NCBI GenBank assembly: GCA_003228175.2
Contig: QGNQ01000005.1
Location: forward strand, 41,826 to 105,825
Length of the DNA stretch: 64,000 nt
Origin: Chloroflexota bacterium
Lineage (GTDB): Bacteria; Chloroflexota; Dehalococcoidia; Bin125
Reading direction: 5' to 3'
Every line of letters begins with the position of its first letter. The stretch's first letter is position 1. Made by a program: the position numbers and the translations under genes. Under the pieces are notes generated by a model, which ran no database searches, was not told the origin of the DNA, and saw only the letters and a program-made list of their open reading frames with translations. Below are positions 8,893 through 15,672 of this stretch, one piece after another.

Positions 8893-9501
8893 TCAGATGG
8901 CGCCGACGGCGGCGCCGGCGGTGGCTTCGTCGTAACCGGCTTGTTGGAGGATGTCGCGCAGGCGGCGCAAGGCGCGGTGTTGCAGGACGCGGACGTTGTT
9001 CTCGCTCTTGCCGACCTGCACGGCGACGGCGGCGTGGCTGAGCCCGGCGAAGTAGCGCAGGACCAGCACTTCCCGCTGAGGATCGGGGAGCTCCTGCATC
9101 GCGGAGCGGACGGCTTCGGCGTCGTCTTTGCCGTTGAGCACCCGGGCGGGGTCTTGGAAGCGATTGGTGTCGATGAGCTCGGGCGCGTCGTCGATGGGGG
9201 TGGGGTGGGTGCGGCGCAGTTCGTTGAGGGCGAGATTGTGCGTGATGCGCAGCAGCCAGGCCTCGAAGCGCTCGGGCTTTTTGAGGCCGTCGATCCGACT
9301 CCAGGCCTGGAGGAAGGTTTGTGCCGTGACATCCTCCGCGACGGTGGCGTTCCGGACGATGCTCTTGGCGTAGCGAAAGACCGACGAGACGGTGTGCTGA
9401 TAGAGCGCCCCGAAGGCGGCCTGGTCGCCGGACTGGGCGCGTCGCACGAGGGCGAACGCGTCGTCCCGGTCGCGCGGCCTGACGACCGCTTCGAGGGTCA
9501 T
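8893..9501 (-). CDS. ECF (sigma-70 family) RNA polymerase sigma factor
   Basis: A 202-residue sigma factor. Region 2 spans LVRRAQSGDQAAFGALYQHT to TAQTFLQAWSRI and ends in WLLRITHNLALNELRR. Region 4 spans LPDPQREVLVLRYFAGLSHAAVA to VRVLQHRALRRLRD. Its ATG overlaps the TGA of the upstream gene in an ATGA, so it is translationally coupled to a membrane protein that is probably its anti-sigma. Two matching promoters nearby suggest autoregulation plus control of the exported repeat protein. Confidence 0.92.
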   Translation of the reverse strand: MTLEAVVRPRDRDDAFALVRRAQSGDQAAFGALYQHTVSSVFRYAKSIVRNATVAEDVTAQTFLQAWSRIDGLKKPERFEAWLLRITHNLALNELRRTHPTPIDDAPELIDTNRFQDPARVLNGKDDAEAVRSAMQELPDPQREVLVLRYFAGLSHAAVAVQVGKSENNVRVLQHRALRRLRDILQQAGYDEATAGAAVGAI

Positions 9502-11252
9502 CGGGCCGGATCTCCGAGCGCTGAGACGTTGTTGTCGGTCTCGACGGGGCCCGCACTGTCTGGGGTTGGCTGGGGAGCGCTGGTGCTCGTTTCGGGGGAC
9601 GAGCTCGGGGTCTCGTTGGACGGTTCTGAGGGGCCGGTTTCGGGCTCAGGGTCCGGTGAGGCGAGTTCGACGGACTCTGCGGACGTGCCGAGGGAGCCGT
9701 CTTGCGGCTCCCCGTCTTCGCTGGTCGTGTGCTCCGCGGGAGCTGTCGTATCCGCCCCTTCCGTGATGGCGCTTCCCTCGATCTCGCGGTCGGGATCGAC
9801 CGTGTCCCGTGGTGGGTCGGTTGGCTCTTCTTGCGGCGGCGCCGGCTCAGGCGCGGGACGGGTTGGGTCCGGAGGGTGCGGTTCCCGGCTGGGCGGCGGG
9901 GGCCGGCGCTGGTCACCGGCACCGGCGTCGTCCGGGGCGACGGAATCGCCGTCGTCCGTCTCGACCTCGCTTTCGCCCCTCTCGACATCGCTGTCGCCCG
10001 TCACGGTGTCGCGGGAGTCGCCGTCGGCTGTGCTGTCGGGATCGCGCTCCGAGTCGACGCCGGCCACGTCCGTTGGCGGCGACTCGACGGGGGCGCTGTC
10101 GGTTGCGGTGTCATTGGGCGGGGCAGGATTGAGGGGAACGCGAATCGGATCCGTGCGATCCGCATCGGTGGCGGGATCGGCCAGGTCGGTTTCGGATTCG
10201 CGAACACCGTCCACGGCCGCCGGGCGGTCCAGTTCGCCCGAGCGGTCATCACCGTCGGCGGTTGGCTGGTCGGTCGTTGGCTCGCTGGGACGGGTGCCGG
10301 TGGTCGGGTCGTCGCGGGAATCGGCGGGGTCGGCTGCTTCGTCGTCCACGACGGCGCCAGGCCGTGCCGGGCCCGACCCGTCCGGAGTGGTGGTGTCGTT
10401 GCCGGCGGGTGCGTCGCCGGAGCGGTCGATCGCTGGGCGGCTCGATTCGCCTTGGCCAACGACCGCCGCGACCGTTGCGGCAACCGCGTCGAGCTGGGCG
10501 AGGGAGGCGGCGAGGACGGCGGCGGTCGTGACGGCGCTGGCAGCGGCCCCAGCGGGGCTGGCGCTGTCCAGCGCGACGCGCACGCGGTTAATCGCCCGCA
10601 GGGCCGCGCGGGTCTGATCGGGCGCGATGTTGGTGAGCGCCTCCGGGTTCGAGGCGAGCGCCGCGACAACGGCGTCCACCCGGCGTTGGAGGGTGGTTGC
10701 TTCGTCCGCGCTGATTGAGGCGTCCGCGAGGGCGGTGTCGGAGGTGGCGGTGAGTTCTTGGACGGCGTCGAGGAAGCTGGCCTCGGCGCTGCCGCCAGGC
10801 AGCACGAGCACCGATAGCGCCGCGACGATGGCGAGCACGAGGACGGCTGCGAATGACGAGGCGGCGCGGGACCAGGGGGTAAAGGCGAGGCGGCGGCGCG
10901 GGCCGGGAGCGGCGAAGGGCGTCATGACGGCCGCGCGGAGGCGACTGAGGGGGCCAGTGGGGAGGGGCGCGGGGGCCTGTATGCCGGCGCTGATCCGCGC
11001 CCAGGTGCGATCAACATGGAGGCCGGTCTCGTCCGCGGCGGTGTCGCGGACGGCGAAGGCGACTTGGGCCAGGGACTCCATCTCAGAGCCGGACGCCAGC
11101 GCGCCGGCCAGCGCGCCGACGGGAGGGTGCGGAGGCCGCCCGCCCCGGATCAGTCGATCGAGTGCGTCGAGTTCGATGGTGCTTGGGTCGGACACGGCGC
11201 GCTCCTCGCCCTTGGGACGTTCGGACGAGGTTCTGGGTTCCTCGCTCGACAC
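9498..11252 (-). CDS. Single-pass membrane protein, probable anti-sigma factor with long disordered extracytoplasmic tail
   Basis: About 584 residues. The N-terminal ~125 residues are soluble and predicted cytoplasmic, with the segment VAFAVRDTAADETGLHVDRTW. One membrane helix follows (AAVLVLAIVAALSVLVL). Next is an Ala-rich helical region of about 120 residues, then a ~330-residue tail rich in Asp, Glu, Pro, Ser and Thr that looks disordered. No zinc-binding HxxxCxxC motif is visible, so this is not a classical ZAS anti-sigma. The anti-sigma call rests on topology, ATGA coupling with the ECF gene and the shared promoter. GTG 11252 lies 9 bases after AAAGGAG; GTG 11195 after GAGGAG is an alternative. 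GTG 11279 is excluded because it lies inside the -10 element. Confidence 0.65.
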   Translation of the reverse strand: MSSEEPRTSSERPKGEERAVSDPSTIELDALDRLIRGGRPPHPPVGALAGALASGSEMESLAQVAFAVRDTAADETGLHVDRTWARISAGIQAPAPLPTGPLSRLRAAVMTPFAAPGPRRRLAFTPWSRAASSFAAVLVLAIVAALSVLVLPGGSAEASFLDAVQELTATSDTALADASISADEATTLQRRVDAVVAALASNPEALTNIAPDQTRAALRAINRVRVALDSASPAGAAASAVTTAAVLAASLAQLDAVAATVAAVVGQGESSRPAIDRSGDAPAGNDTTTPDGSGPARPGAVVDDEAADPADSRDDPTTGTRPSEPTTDQPTADGDDRSGELDRPAAVDGVRESETDLADPATDADRTDPIRVPLNPAPPNDTATDSAPVESPPTDVAGVDSERDPDSTADGDSRDTVTGDSDVERGESEVETDDGDSVAPDDAGAGDQRRPPPPSREPHPPDPTRPAPEPAPPQEEPTDPPRDTVDPDREIEGSAITEGADTTAPAEHTTSEDGEPQDGSLGTSAESVELASPDPEPETGPSEPSNETPSSSPETSTSAPQPTPDSAGPVETDNNVSALGDPAR

Positions 11253-11267
11253 TTGAGTGGGCTCCTT

Positions 11268-11300
11268 TCTGAACGACACGCGAGTCGCGAAAACGTTACA
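11268..11300 (-). promoter_or_regulatory. ECF-sigma-type promoter of the anti-sigma/sigma operon
   Basis: Minus-strand TGTAACG (11300-11294), 14 bases, then GTGTC and GTTCAGA (11279-11268). This matches the element before the exported protein in both blocks and in spacing, and implies autoregulation. Confidence 0.65.
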
Positions 11301-11413
11301 ACCGCGCCCTGGCGACTGGTGGGATGGGCTCTGGCGCGACGAGACGGCTATCCTGCGGCGGTCGCCCAGGACAAGCGGGTGCCAGCGGGCTCCCGCGTCG
11401 TAAGGATCGGTCG

Positions 11414-11926
11414 ATGACGATGATTGCGCAGTCGGTTGCCGCCACGGAACTACTCGAAGCGCTGCTGGATGCCGGCGTGCAGGATGTGGTGGCGGTGCCG
11501 GACACGCATCAGCGCACGCTGATCGCGTCGATCGAGGCGGATCCGTCGATGCGCTTCATCCAGGCGACGACGGAGGATGAGGGGACGGCGATCTGCGCCG
11601 GTCTGATCGTGGGCGGCCGTCGCCCGATCTTGCAGATTCAGCACGCCGGGCTCTACGCCTGCGTGAACAACTTGCGCGGTCTGGGTATCGATGGGGCGTT
11701 CCCCATCGTGCTGATGGTGGGGCTGCTGAGCCGGGACCGGGCGAAGGCGCCGCAAGCGGACTTCGGGTCGATGGTGCGACTTGCGGAGCCGCTGCTGGAC
11801 GCGCTGGAGATACCGCATCACCTGATTGATGGGCCTGCGGATGTGGGGCAGATCGGGGCGGCGTACAGGGAGGCTGAGCAGCGAGGTGGCCCGGTTGCGC
11901 TGCTGATCGGCGCGGAGACGGTCTAG
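11414..11926 (+). CDS. ThDP-dependent decarboxylase, PYR-domain subunit (sulfopyruvate decarboxylase alpha-like)
   Basis: A 170-residue protein equal to the pyrimidine-binding half of ThDP enzymes. It has LLDAGVQDVVAVPDTHQRTL, then the TTEDEGTAICAGLIVGG segment that carries the catalytic Glu of this domain, and QHAGLYACVNNLRG. Two-subunit enzymes of this size are the sulfopyruvate decarboxylases (ComD/ComE); phosphonopyruvate decarboxylases are close relatives with fused subunits. The ATG at 11414 has AAGGA seven bases before it. The partner PP-domain gene starts two bases after the stop. No other coenzyme M or phosphonate gene is nearby, so the 2-oxo-acid substrate is open. Confidence 0.78.
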   Translation: MTMIAQSVAATELLEALLDAGVQDVVAVPDTHQRTLIASIEADPSMRFIQATTEDEGTAICAGLIVGGRRPILQIQHAGLYACVNNLRGLGIDGAFPIVLMVGLLSRDRAKAPQADFGSMVRLAEPLLDALEIPHHLIDGPADVGQIGAAYREAEQRGGPVALLIGAETV

Positions 11927-11928
11927 CG

Positions 11929-12543
11929 ATGCCGAATACCAACCCCGATCCCGAACGACGCATGACGCGAGACGCGGCCTTGGATGTGCTCGCGCGGCGG
12001 CGCACGAATGAGGTCGTGGTGCCGGCGATGACTGCGCTGGGGCCGTGGGTGCGGCGCTCAGGGAGCGATCGTAATTTGCTGAACTTGGGCTTCATGGGCG
12101 GCGCGTCGACCTACGCACTGGGCGTGGCGCTGGCGCGGTTGGATGTGGGCGTGTGGGTGATCGACGGGGACGGGTCGCTTCTGATGCAGTTGGGCTCGCT
12201 GGCAACGATCGCACACGCAGCCCCGTCGAACTTCCTGCACATCGTGATGCATAACGGGGTCTACGAGACCAGTGGCGCGCAGGCGATCCCGAGCGAGGGG
12301 CGGATTTCGTTCGCAGGACTGGCTCGTGAGGCGGGCTACGCGCAGGTGGCCCGGTTCCATGATGTCGAGGCGTTCGATGCGCAACTGGACGAGATCCTGG
12401 CGCAGGACGGGCCGACGTTGGTGGAGTTGATCACGGCGCCGACGGAGTCGTTCTACAAGCCCGGCCCGCCGCCCAGCGAGCGGCCGACGCCGGCGGTCGC
12501 GCGGAATTGGCCGACGGTTCGCGACGCGCTCCGGGACGACTAG
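11929..12543 (+). CDS. ThDP-dependent decarboxylase, PP-domain subunit (sulfopyruvate decarboxylase beta-like)
   Basis: A 204-residue protein equal to the diphosphate-binding half. It has GFMGGASTYALGVALAR, the ThDP/Mg motif starting at GDGS (VIDGDGSLLMQLGSLATIA) and the matching Asn in HNGVYETSGAQ. The N-terminal RDAALDVLARRRTNEVVVPA resembles the ComE linker. It follows the PYR subunit by two bases, so the two are surely one enzyme. The final 25 residues are Pro-rich and poorly conserved. Confidence 0.8.
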   Translation: MPNTNPDPERRMTRDAALDVLARRRTNEVVVPAMTALGPWVRRSGSDRNLLNLGFMGGASTYALGVALARLDVGVWVIDGDGSLLMQLGSLATIAHAAPSNFLHIVMHNGVYETSGAQAIPSEGRISFAGLAREAGYAQVARFHDVEAFDAQLDEILAQDGPTLVELITAPTESFYKPGPPPSERPTPAVARNWPTVRDALRDD

Positions 12544-12576
12544 CCGCGCGCGCTGGTCCGCAGTTTCGCCAGAGGA

Positions 12577-13326
12577 TTAGTCATCGGCGGGCAGGTCAAT
12601 CGCCATTGCGAGCGCGCGGGTGCGCGGGCCGGCTGCGGGTCCGTGGTCGCCGGGCGTGTTGAGTCGTGCGCGCAGGTCGGCCAGGTCGGCGGCGGTGTCG
12701 ATATCGGTGAGGGTTTCGATTCGGACAGCGCGCAAGCCGGCGGCTGCCGCGACGGCCTCTGAGCGGGCCAGCACGTGGTCGGTGCTCCAGGCGATCGTGT
12801 GATGGAACAGGCGGGCTTCGCGGCCGGGGCGGAGCTGGTTGAGGCCGATCAGGTAGTAGCCACCATCGTGAGCCGGTCCGAAGACGACGTCAGCGTCGTT
12901 GTGGGCGAGGGCGCGGAGCGCGTCATGGATGGCGGTGGCGCGGAGCGCGGGGATGTCGGTCCCGACCAGGACGACCGGACGGTGTTCGTCGTCGAACAGG
13001 GTGGCGGCGGCGGACTGCATGCGGCGGCCAATGTCGCCGGCGGTCTGGGGGAGCGCGTCGGGGTGGCCGGTGAGGGTTCGGACGGCATCGAGGGCGGGCC
13101 CGGGTTCGACGAACAGCGCTGTGCGCCAGTCGTGGGAATGGAGCGCTTGCACGGTGTCTTGCAGCATCGCGGTGGCCAGGGCGGCGGCGGCGTCGTTCCC
13201 GATGACGCGCGCGAGACGGGTCTTTGTCGTGCCGGGGTGCGGTGCGCGCGTGAGGATGCCCAGCGCCGGCCCGGGTTGGGCGTTTGGGGGAGGGACGTTT
13301 GGATGAGCGCCGTGGGGGTGGGGCAT
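12577..13326 (-). CDS. TIGR04282-family glycosyltransferase (DUF2064)
   Basis: A 249-residue nucleotide-sugar-transferase-like protein. It has the start motif ALGILTRAPHPGTTKTRLA, the central VVLVGTDIPAL (acidic metal site) and VFGPAHDGGYYLIGL, and ends its conserved part with IETLTDIDTAADLADL. TIGRFAM describes this family as rSAM/selenodomain-associated transferase 1, and it is also linked to arsenosugar synthesis. It sits one base after the stop of the TIGR04283 partner, the usual pairing. No radical-SAM ArsS-like gene is in the window, so the pathway is unproven. Confidence 0.85.
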   Translation of the reverse strand: MPHPHGAHPNVPPPNAQPGPALGILTRAPHPGTTKTRLARVIGNDAAAALATAMLQDTVQALHSHDWRTALFVEPGPALDAVRTLTGHPDALPQTAGDIGRRMQSAAATLFDDEHRPVVLVGTDIPALRATAIHDALRALAHNDADVVFGPAHDGGYYLIGLNQLRPGREARLFHHTIAWSTDHVLARSEAVAAAAGLRAVRIETLTDIDTAADLADLRARLNTPGDHGPAAGPRTRALAMAIDLPADD

Positions 13327-13327
13327 G

Positions 13328-14023
13328 TTAGCGGATCTGCTTGTAGAGGCGCGCCAGCCGATGCGGCGAGACGCGCAGGAAGTACGCCGCCTGGATGACG
13401 AGCCAGGAGGCCCAGGCGGCGGCGACGCCGCCCTGCTCCCAGCGTCGCGGGGAGGCGGTGACGCGGGGCGAGAGATAGGCCATGCGGCCGATGCGATGCA
13501 GGCGGTGGACGAACTTGAGGTCCTCCATGAGGGGGAAGGGCGGGAACCCGCCAACGGCCGCGAATGCCTCCGGGCGGCAGAAGATGGCGGAGTCGCCGTA
13601 GTAGACGCGGAGGCGTCGGATGACGTGGTAGAAGGCGGCCAGGAAGCGGCCGTGGGCGGTGGCACCAAAGTGGATGCGATGGTTGCCGCCGACGACGCGT
13701 GGGTCGCGCAGGGCGTCGCGCATGGCCCGGCCGGAGTCTGGGTGGAGTTGGGCGTCGGCGTGGAGGAAGCAGTAAATCTGTCCGCGCGCCGCTTGCGCGC
13801 CGAGATTGAGTTGCGGCCCGCGGCCCTTGGCGCCTTGGACGAGGCAGACACCCAGCGATTCGGCGATGGAGACGGTGGCGTCGTGGGAACCGCCGTCGCT
13901 GACGATGACTTGGTCGGCGCCGGCGGCGAAGGCGCTGGCGACCGCGGCCGCAATGTGGTCTTGTTCGTTGAGTGTGGGAATGATCACGCTCAGCGCGGCG
14001 TTCCCGTCGTTTCCCTCCCCCAT
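13328..14023 (-). CDS. TIGR04283-family glycosyltransferase (GT2-like)
   Basis: A 231-residue GT-A fold protein. It has SVIIPTLNEQDHIAAAV, QVIVSDGGSHDATV, the KGRGPQLNLGAQAARG segment typical of TIGR04283, and FLHADAQLHPD as the DXD-like site. TIGRFAM names the family rSAM/selenodomain-associated transferase 2; arsenosugar synthesis has been proposed for it. It is transcribed with the TIGR04282 gene. A C-terminal hydrophobic stretch (AAWASWLVIQAAYFL) suggests membrane association. Confidence 0.87.
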   Translation of the reverse strand: MGEGNDGNAALSVIIPTLNEQDHIAAAVASAFAAGADQVIVSDGGSHDATVSIAESLGVCLVQGAKGRGPQLNLGAQAARGQIYCFLHADAQLHPDSGRAMRDALRDPRVVGGNHRIHFGATAHGRFLAAFYHVIRRLRVYYGDSAIFCRPEAFAAVGGFPPFPLMEDLKFVHRLHRIGRMAYLSPRVTASPRRWEQGGVAAAWASWLVIQAAYFLRVSPHRLARLYKQIR

Positions 14024-14145
14024 TGTCCGATCAACCCCCGATCTGCTGCGCTGCGGGCAATCCCTCCCGTCGATCGGGGCCGTATCGCCTGATGAGGATG
14101 GGTGGGGCTGGGTGGATGTCCGCTTCCGCAGCGCACCGACCGGAT

Positions 14146-14151
14146 TAGGAT
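14146..14151 (+). promoter_or_regulatory. -10 box (TAGGAT) placed for a leaderless ccdA transcript
   Basis: TAGGAT ends six bases before the ATG, which puts the transcription start at or next to the A of ATG. The TAG inside this box is also an in-frame stop, so the coding region cannot extend upstream. Confidence 0.5.
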
Positions 14152-14157
14152 AGGGCC

Positions 14158-15003
14158 ATGGCTATCGCGCAGATCGCAGCGCCTGCACAACCGCTGGTGC
14201 CACCGCGTCGAGCAACGTTCCTACACGCTGTCGCCTTCGTGGGCGGCTTCTCCGTGGTCTTCGTGGTCTTGGGGGCCTCCCTGGGCGTGGTGGGGTTCGC
14301 GCTGCAGGACAACATCATTTGGTTCCAGCGGGTGGCAGGGGTGACGCTGATCGTTCTGGGGCTGCATCTGGCCGAGCTGGTTACGATTCCGTTCCTGATG
14401 CGCACCTACCAATTCGGCGCCGATACCCCGGTGGCGACGAAAGTCGCGCCCCGGGGCCGGTTGCGAAAGTACAGCCGGTCGGTCTTCGTGGGGTCCGCGT
14501 TTTCGTTGGGCTGGACGCCCTGCGTGGGGCCGATCCTGGCGGGCATTCTGACGCTGGCGGCGGACGGCGGATCGGTCGCGCAGGGGACGTTGCTGTTGGT
14601 CTTCTACGCGGCGGGCCTGGGCATTCCCTTCTTGCTGGCAGGGGCGGCGTTGGGATCGTCGACATCTGTGTTGAAGAAGATCGGTCCGCACATGTCGAAG
14701 ATTTCGATCGGCAGCGGCATTCTGATCGTGTTCATGGGGATGCTGATCTTCCTGGATAACGTCAGCGTGTTGAATGACTATTTCGGCTTCGCCAACTCGG
14801 CCGATTCGACGACGGAGGGGAACATCACCGGGGTGTTTGGCTTTGGCGTTGCGTTCTTGGGTGGCGTGCTCTCTTTCGTGTCGCCCTGCGTGCTGCCCCT
14901 GGTGCCGATCTATCTCAGCCATTTGGCGGGGGTGGGGGCAGAGGAGGCGCTGTTGCTGCAGCAGGAGGGCGGGGGGCCTCCCGCCGTCGACGCTCTATCG
15001 TGA
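14158..15003 (+). CDS. ccdA: CcdA-type transmembrane thiol-disulfide transporter, circularly permuted
   Basis: A 281-residue polytopic protein that moves reducing equivalents across the membrane to extracytoplasmic thioredoxin-like proteins. Six membrane segments are visible (about 22-45, 55-78, 108-132, 140-165, 182-202, 225-258). The redox cysteines are C122 in FSLGWTPCVGPILAGIL and C244 in GVLSFVSPCVLPLVPIYL. In ordinary CcdA the SPCVLP segment is membrane helix 1 at the N-terminus and the GWTPC segment is helix 4. Here the protein begins with the helix-2 equivalent and SPCVLP comes last. An in-frame TAG 12 bases upstream of the ATG rules out a missed N-terminal helix. The gene could serve the TlpA-like protein at 5545-6777. 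Confidence 0.88.
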   Translation: MAIAQIAAPAQPLVPPRRATFLHAVAFVGGFSVVFVVLGASLGVVGFALQDNIIWFQRVAGVTLIVLGLHLAELVTIPFLMRTYQFGADTPVATKVAPRGRLRKYSRSVFVGSAFSLGWTPCVGPILAGILTLAADGGSVAQGTLLLVFYAAGLGIPFLLAGAALGSSTSVLKKIGPHMSKISIGSGILIVFMGMLIFLDNVSVLNDYFGFANSADSTTEGNITGVFGFGVAFLGGVLSFVSPCVLPLVPIYLSHLAGVGAEEALLLQQEGGGPPAVDALS

Positions 15004-15004
15004 C

Positions 15005-15036
15005 GCTGACCCGCCGCTGACCCGCCGCTGACCCGC
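15005..15036 (+). repeat. Three tandem copies of an 11-bp unit
   Basis: GCTGACCCGCC is repeated head to tail (the third copy lacks the last C), starting two bases after the ccdA stop and ending before the next gene's ribosome site. Confidence 0.85.
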
Positions 15037-15073
15037 TTGTGGGCCAGCGGCACTGATCGCGAAGGAGGCTTCC

Positions 15074-15643
15074 GTGACGACACCCGCCGCAGACCACCGC
15101 AGCGATTCTGCGGCGGAGCTCGCCGACCCTAGTGCGTTGGAGCAGGGCCTCCGCGGGGAGGAGGCGCAGGCCGCCGACCCTCACGGGCACGGTCCGCAGC
15201 CCAGCTACGAGTGGATGATTGAGGGCGAGGATGCGATGGTCATCCCGCATCTGAAGTCGATCGCGCCGACGCTGACGTGGAAGGAGGAGCACTTTCACGT
15301 TCGCGATGTGGAGGTGGCCGACCCCGATCTGCCGGCCCTGCACCAAGTGGAGTTGGGCGATGAGCCGGTGGGCGCGCTGGATTTCCTGCCACTGCCGCAG
15401 AAGCGCACTCTGATGCGCCTGTTCCTCTGCTCTGACTTGGGGACGACGTGTTCGCTGGAGTCCGGCAATGACGTCATGCAAGGCTTCGCGACGGCGTGGA
15501 TTCAGCGCTTGGCGGCGTTGGGTTTCATGACGATCCAGAGCAGTCCCGGCGCGGAGCGCCGACCGATGGGGTTCGCGATCCCCAGTCCACCGGCGCCGGA
15601 GAATGCGACGCCGGAAGGCCCGGCGGCGGCGGCGCTCGATTAG
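15074..15643 (+). CDS. Hypothetical protein with a CX6C motif, downstream of ccdA
   Basis: A 189-residue soluble protein that I do not recognise. GAAGGAGG precedes the GTG start well. The N-terminal ~45 residues and C-terminal ~20 are low-complexity. The core has alternating charged and aromatic residues (EWMIEGEDAMVIPHLKSIAP) and a CSDLGTTC pair within LMRLFLCSDLGTTCSLES. There is no signal peptide or membrane helix. It is 70 bases downstream of ccdA on the same strand, so co-transcription is likely. The two cysteines might be redox-active or bind metal, but that is conjecture. Confidence 0.65.
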   Translation: MTTPAADHRSDSAAELADPSALEQGLRGEEAQAADPHGHGPQPSYEWMIEGEDAMVIPHLKSIAPTLTWKEEHFHVRDVEVADPDLPALHQVELGDEPVGALDFLPLPQKRTLMRLFLCSDLGTTCSLESGNDVMQGFATAWIQRLAALGFMTIQSSPGAERRPMGFAIPSPPAPENATPEGPAAAALD

Positions 15644-15672
15644 TCGCTCGCCCCAGGGTTGCGGTTGCGGGC

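Noticed and set aside
8747..9988. Extension of the exported repeat protein upstream through the sigma gene
   Set aside because: The same frame stays open across the sigma gene, but the ATG at 8746 has a ribosome site, begins a signal peptide and lies after the ECF promoter.
9702..10718. Plus-strand open frames opposite the anti-sigma gene
   Set aside because: They mirror the Asp/Ser/Pro codons of the disordered tail; no start context or homology.
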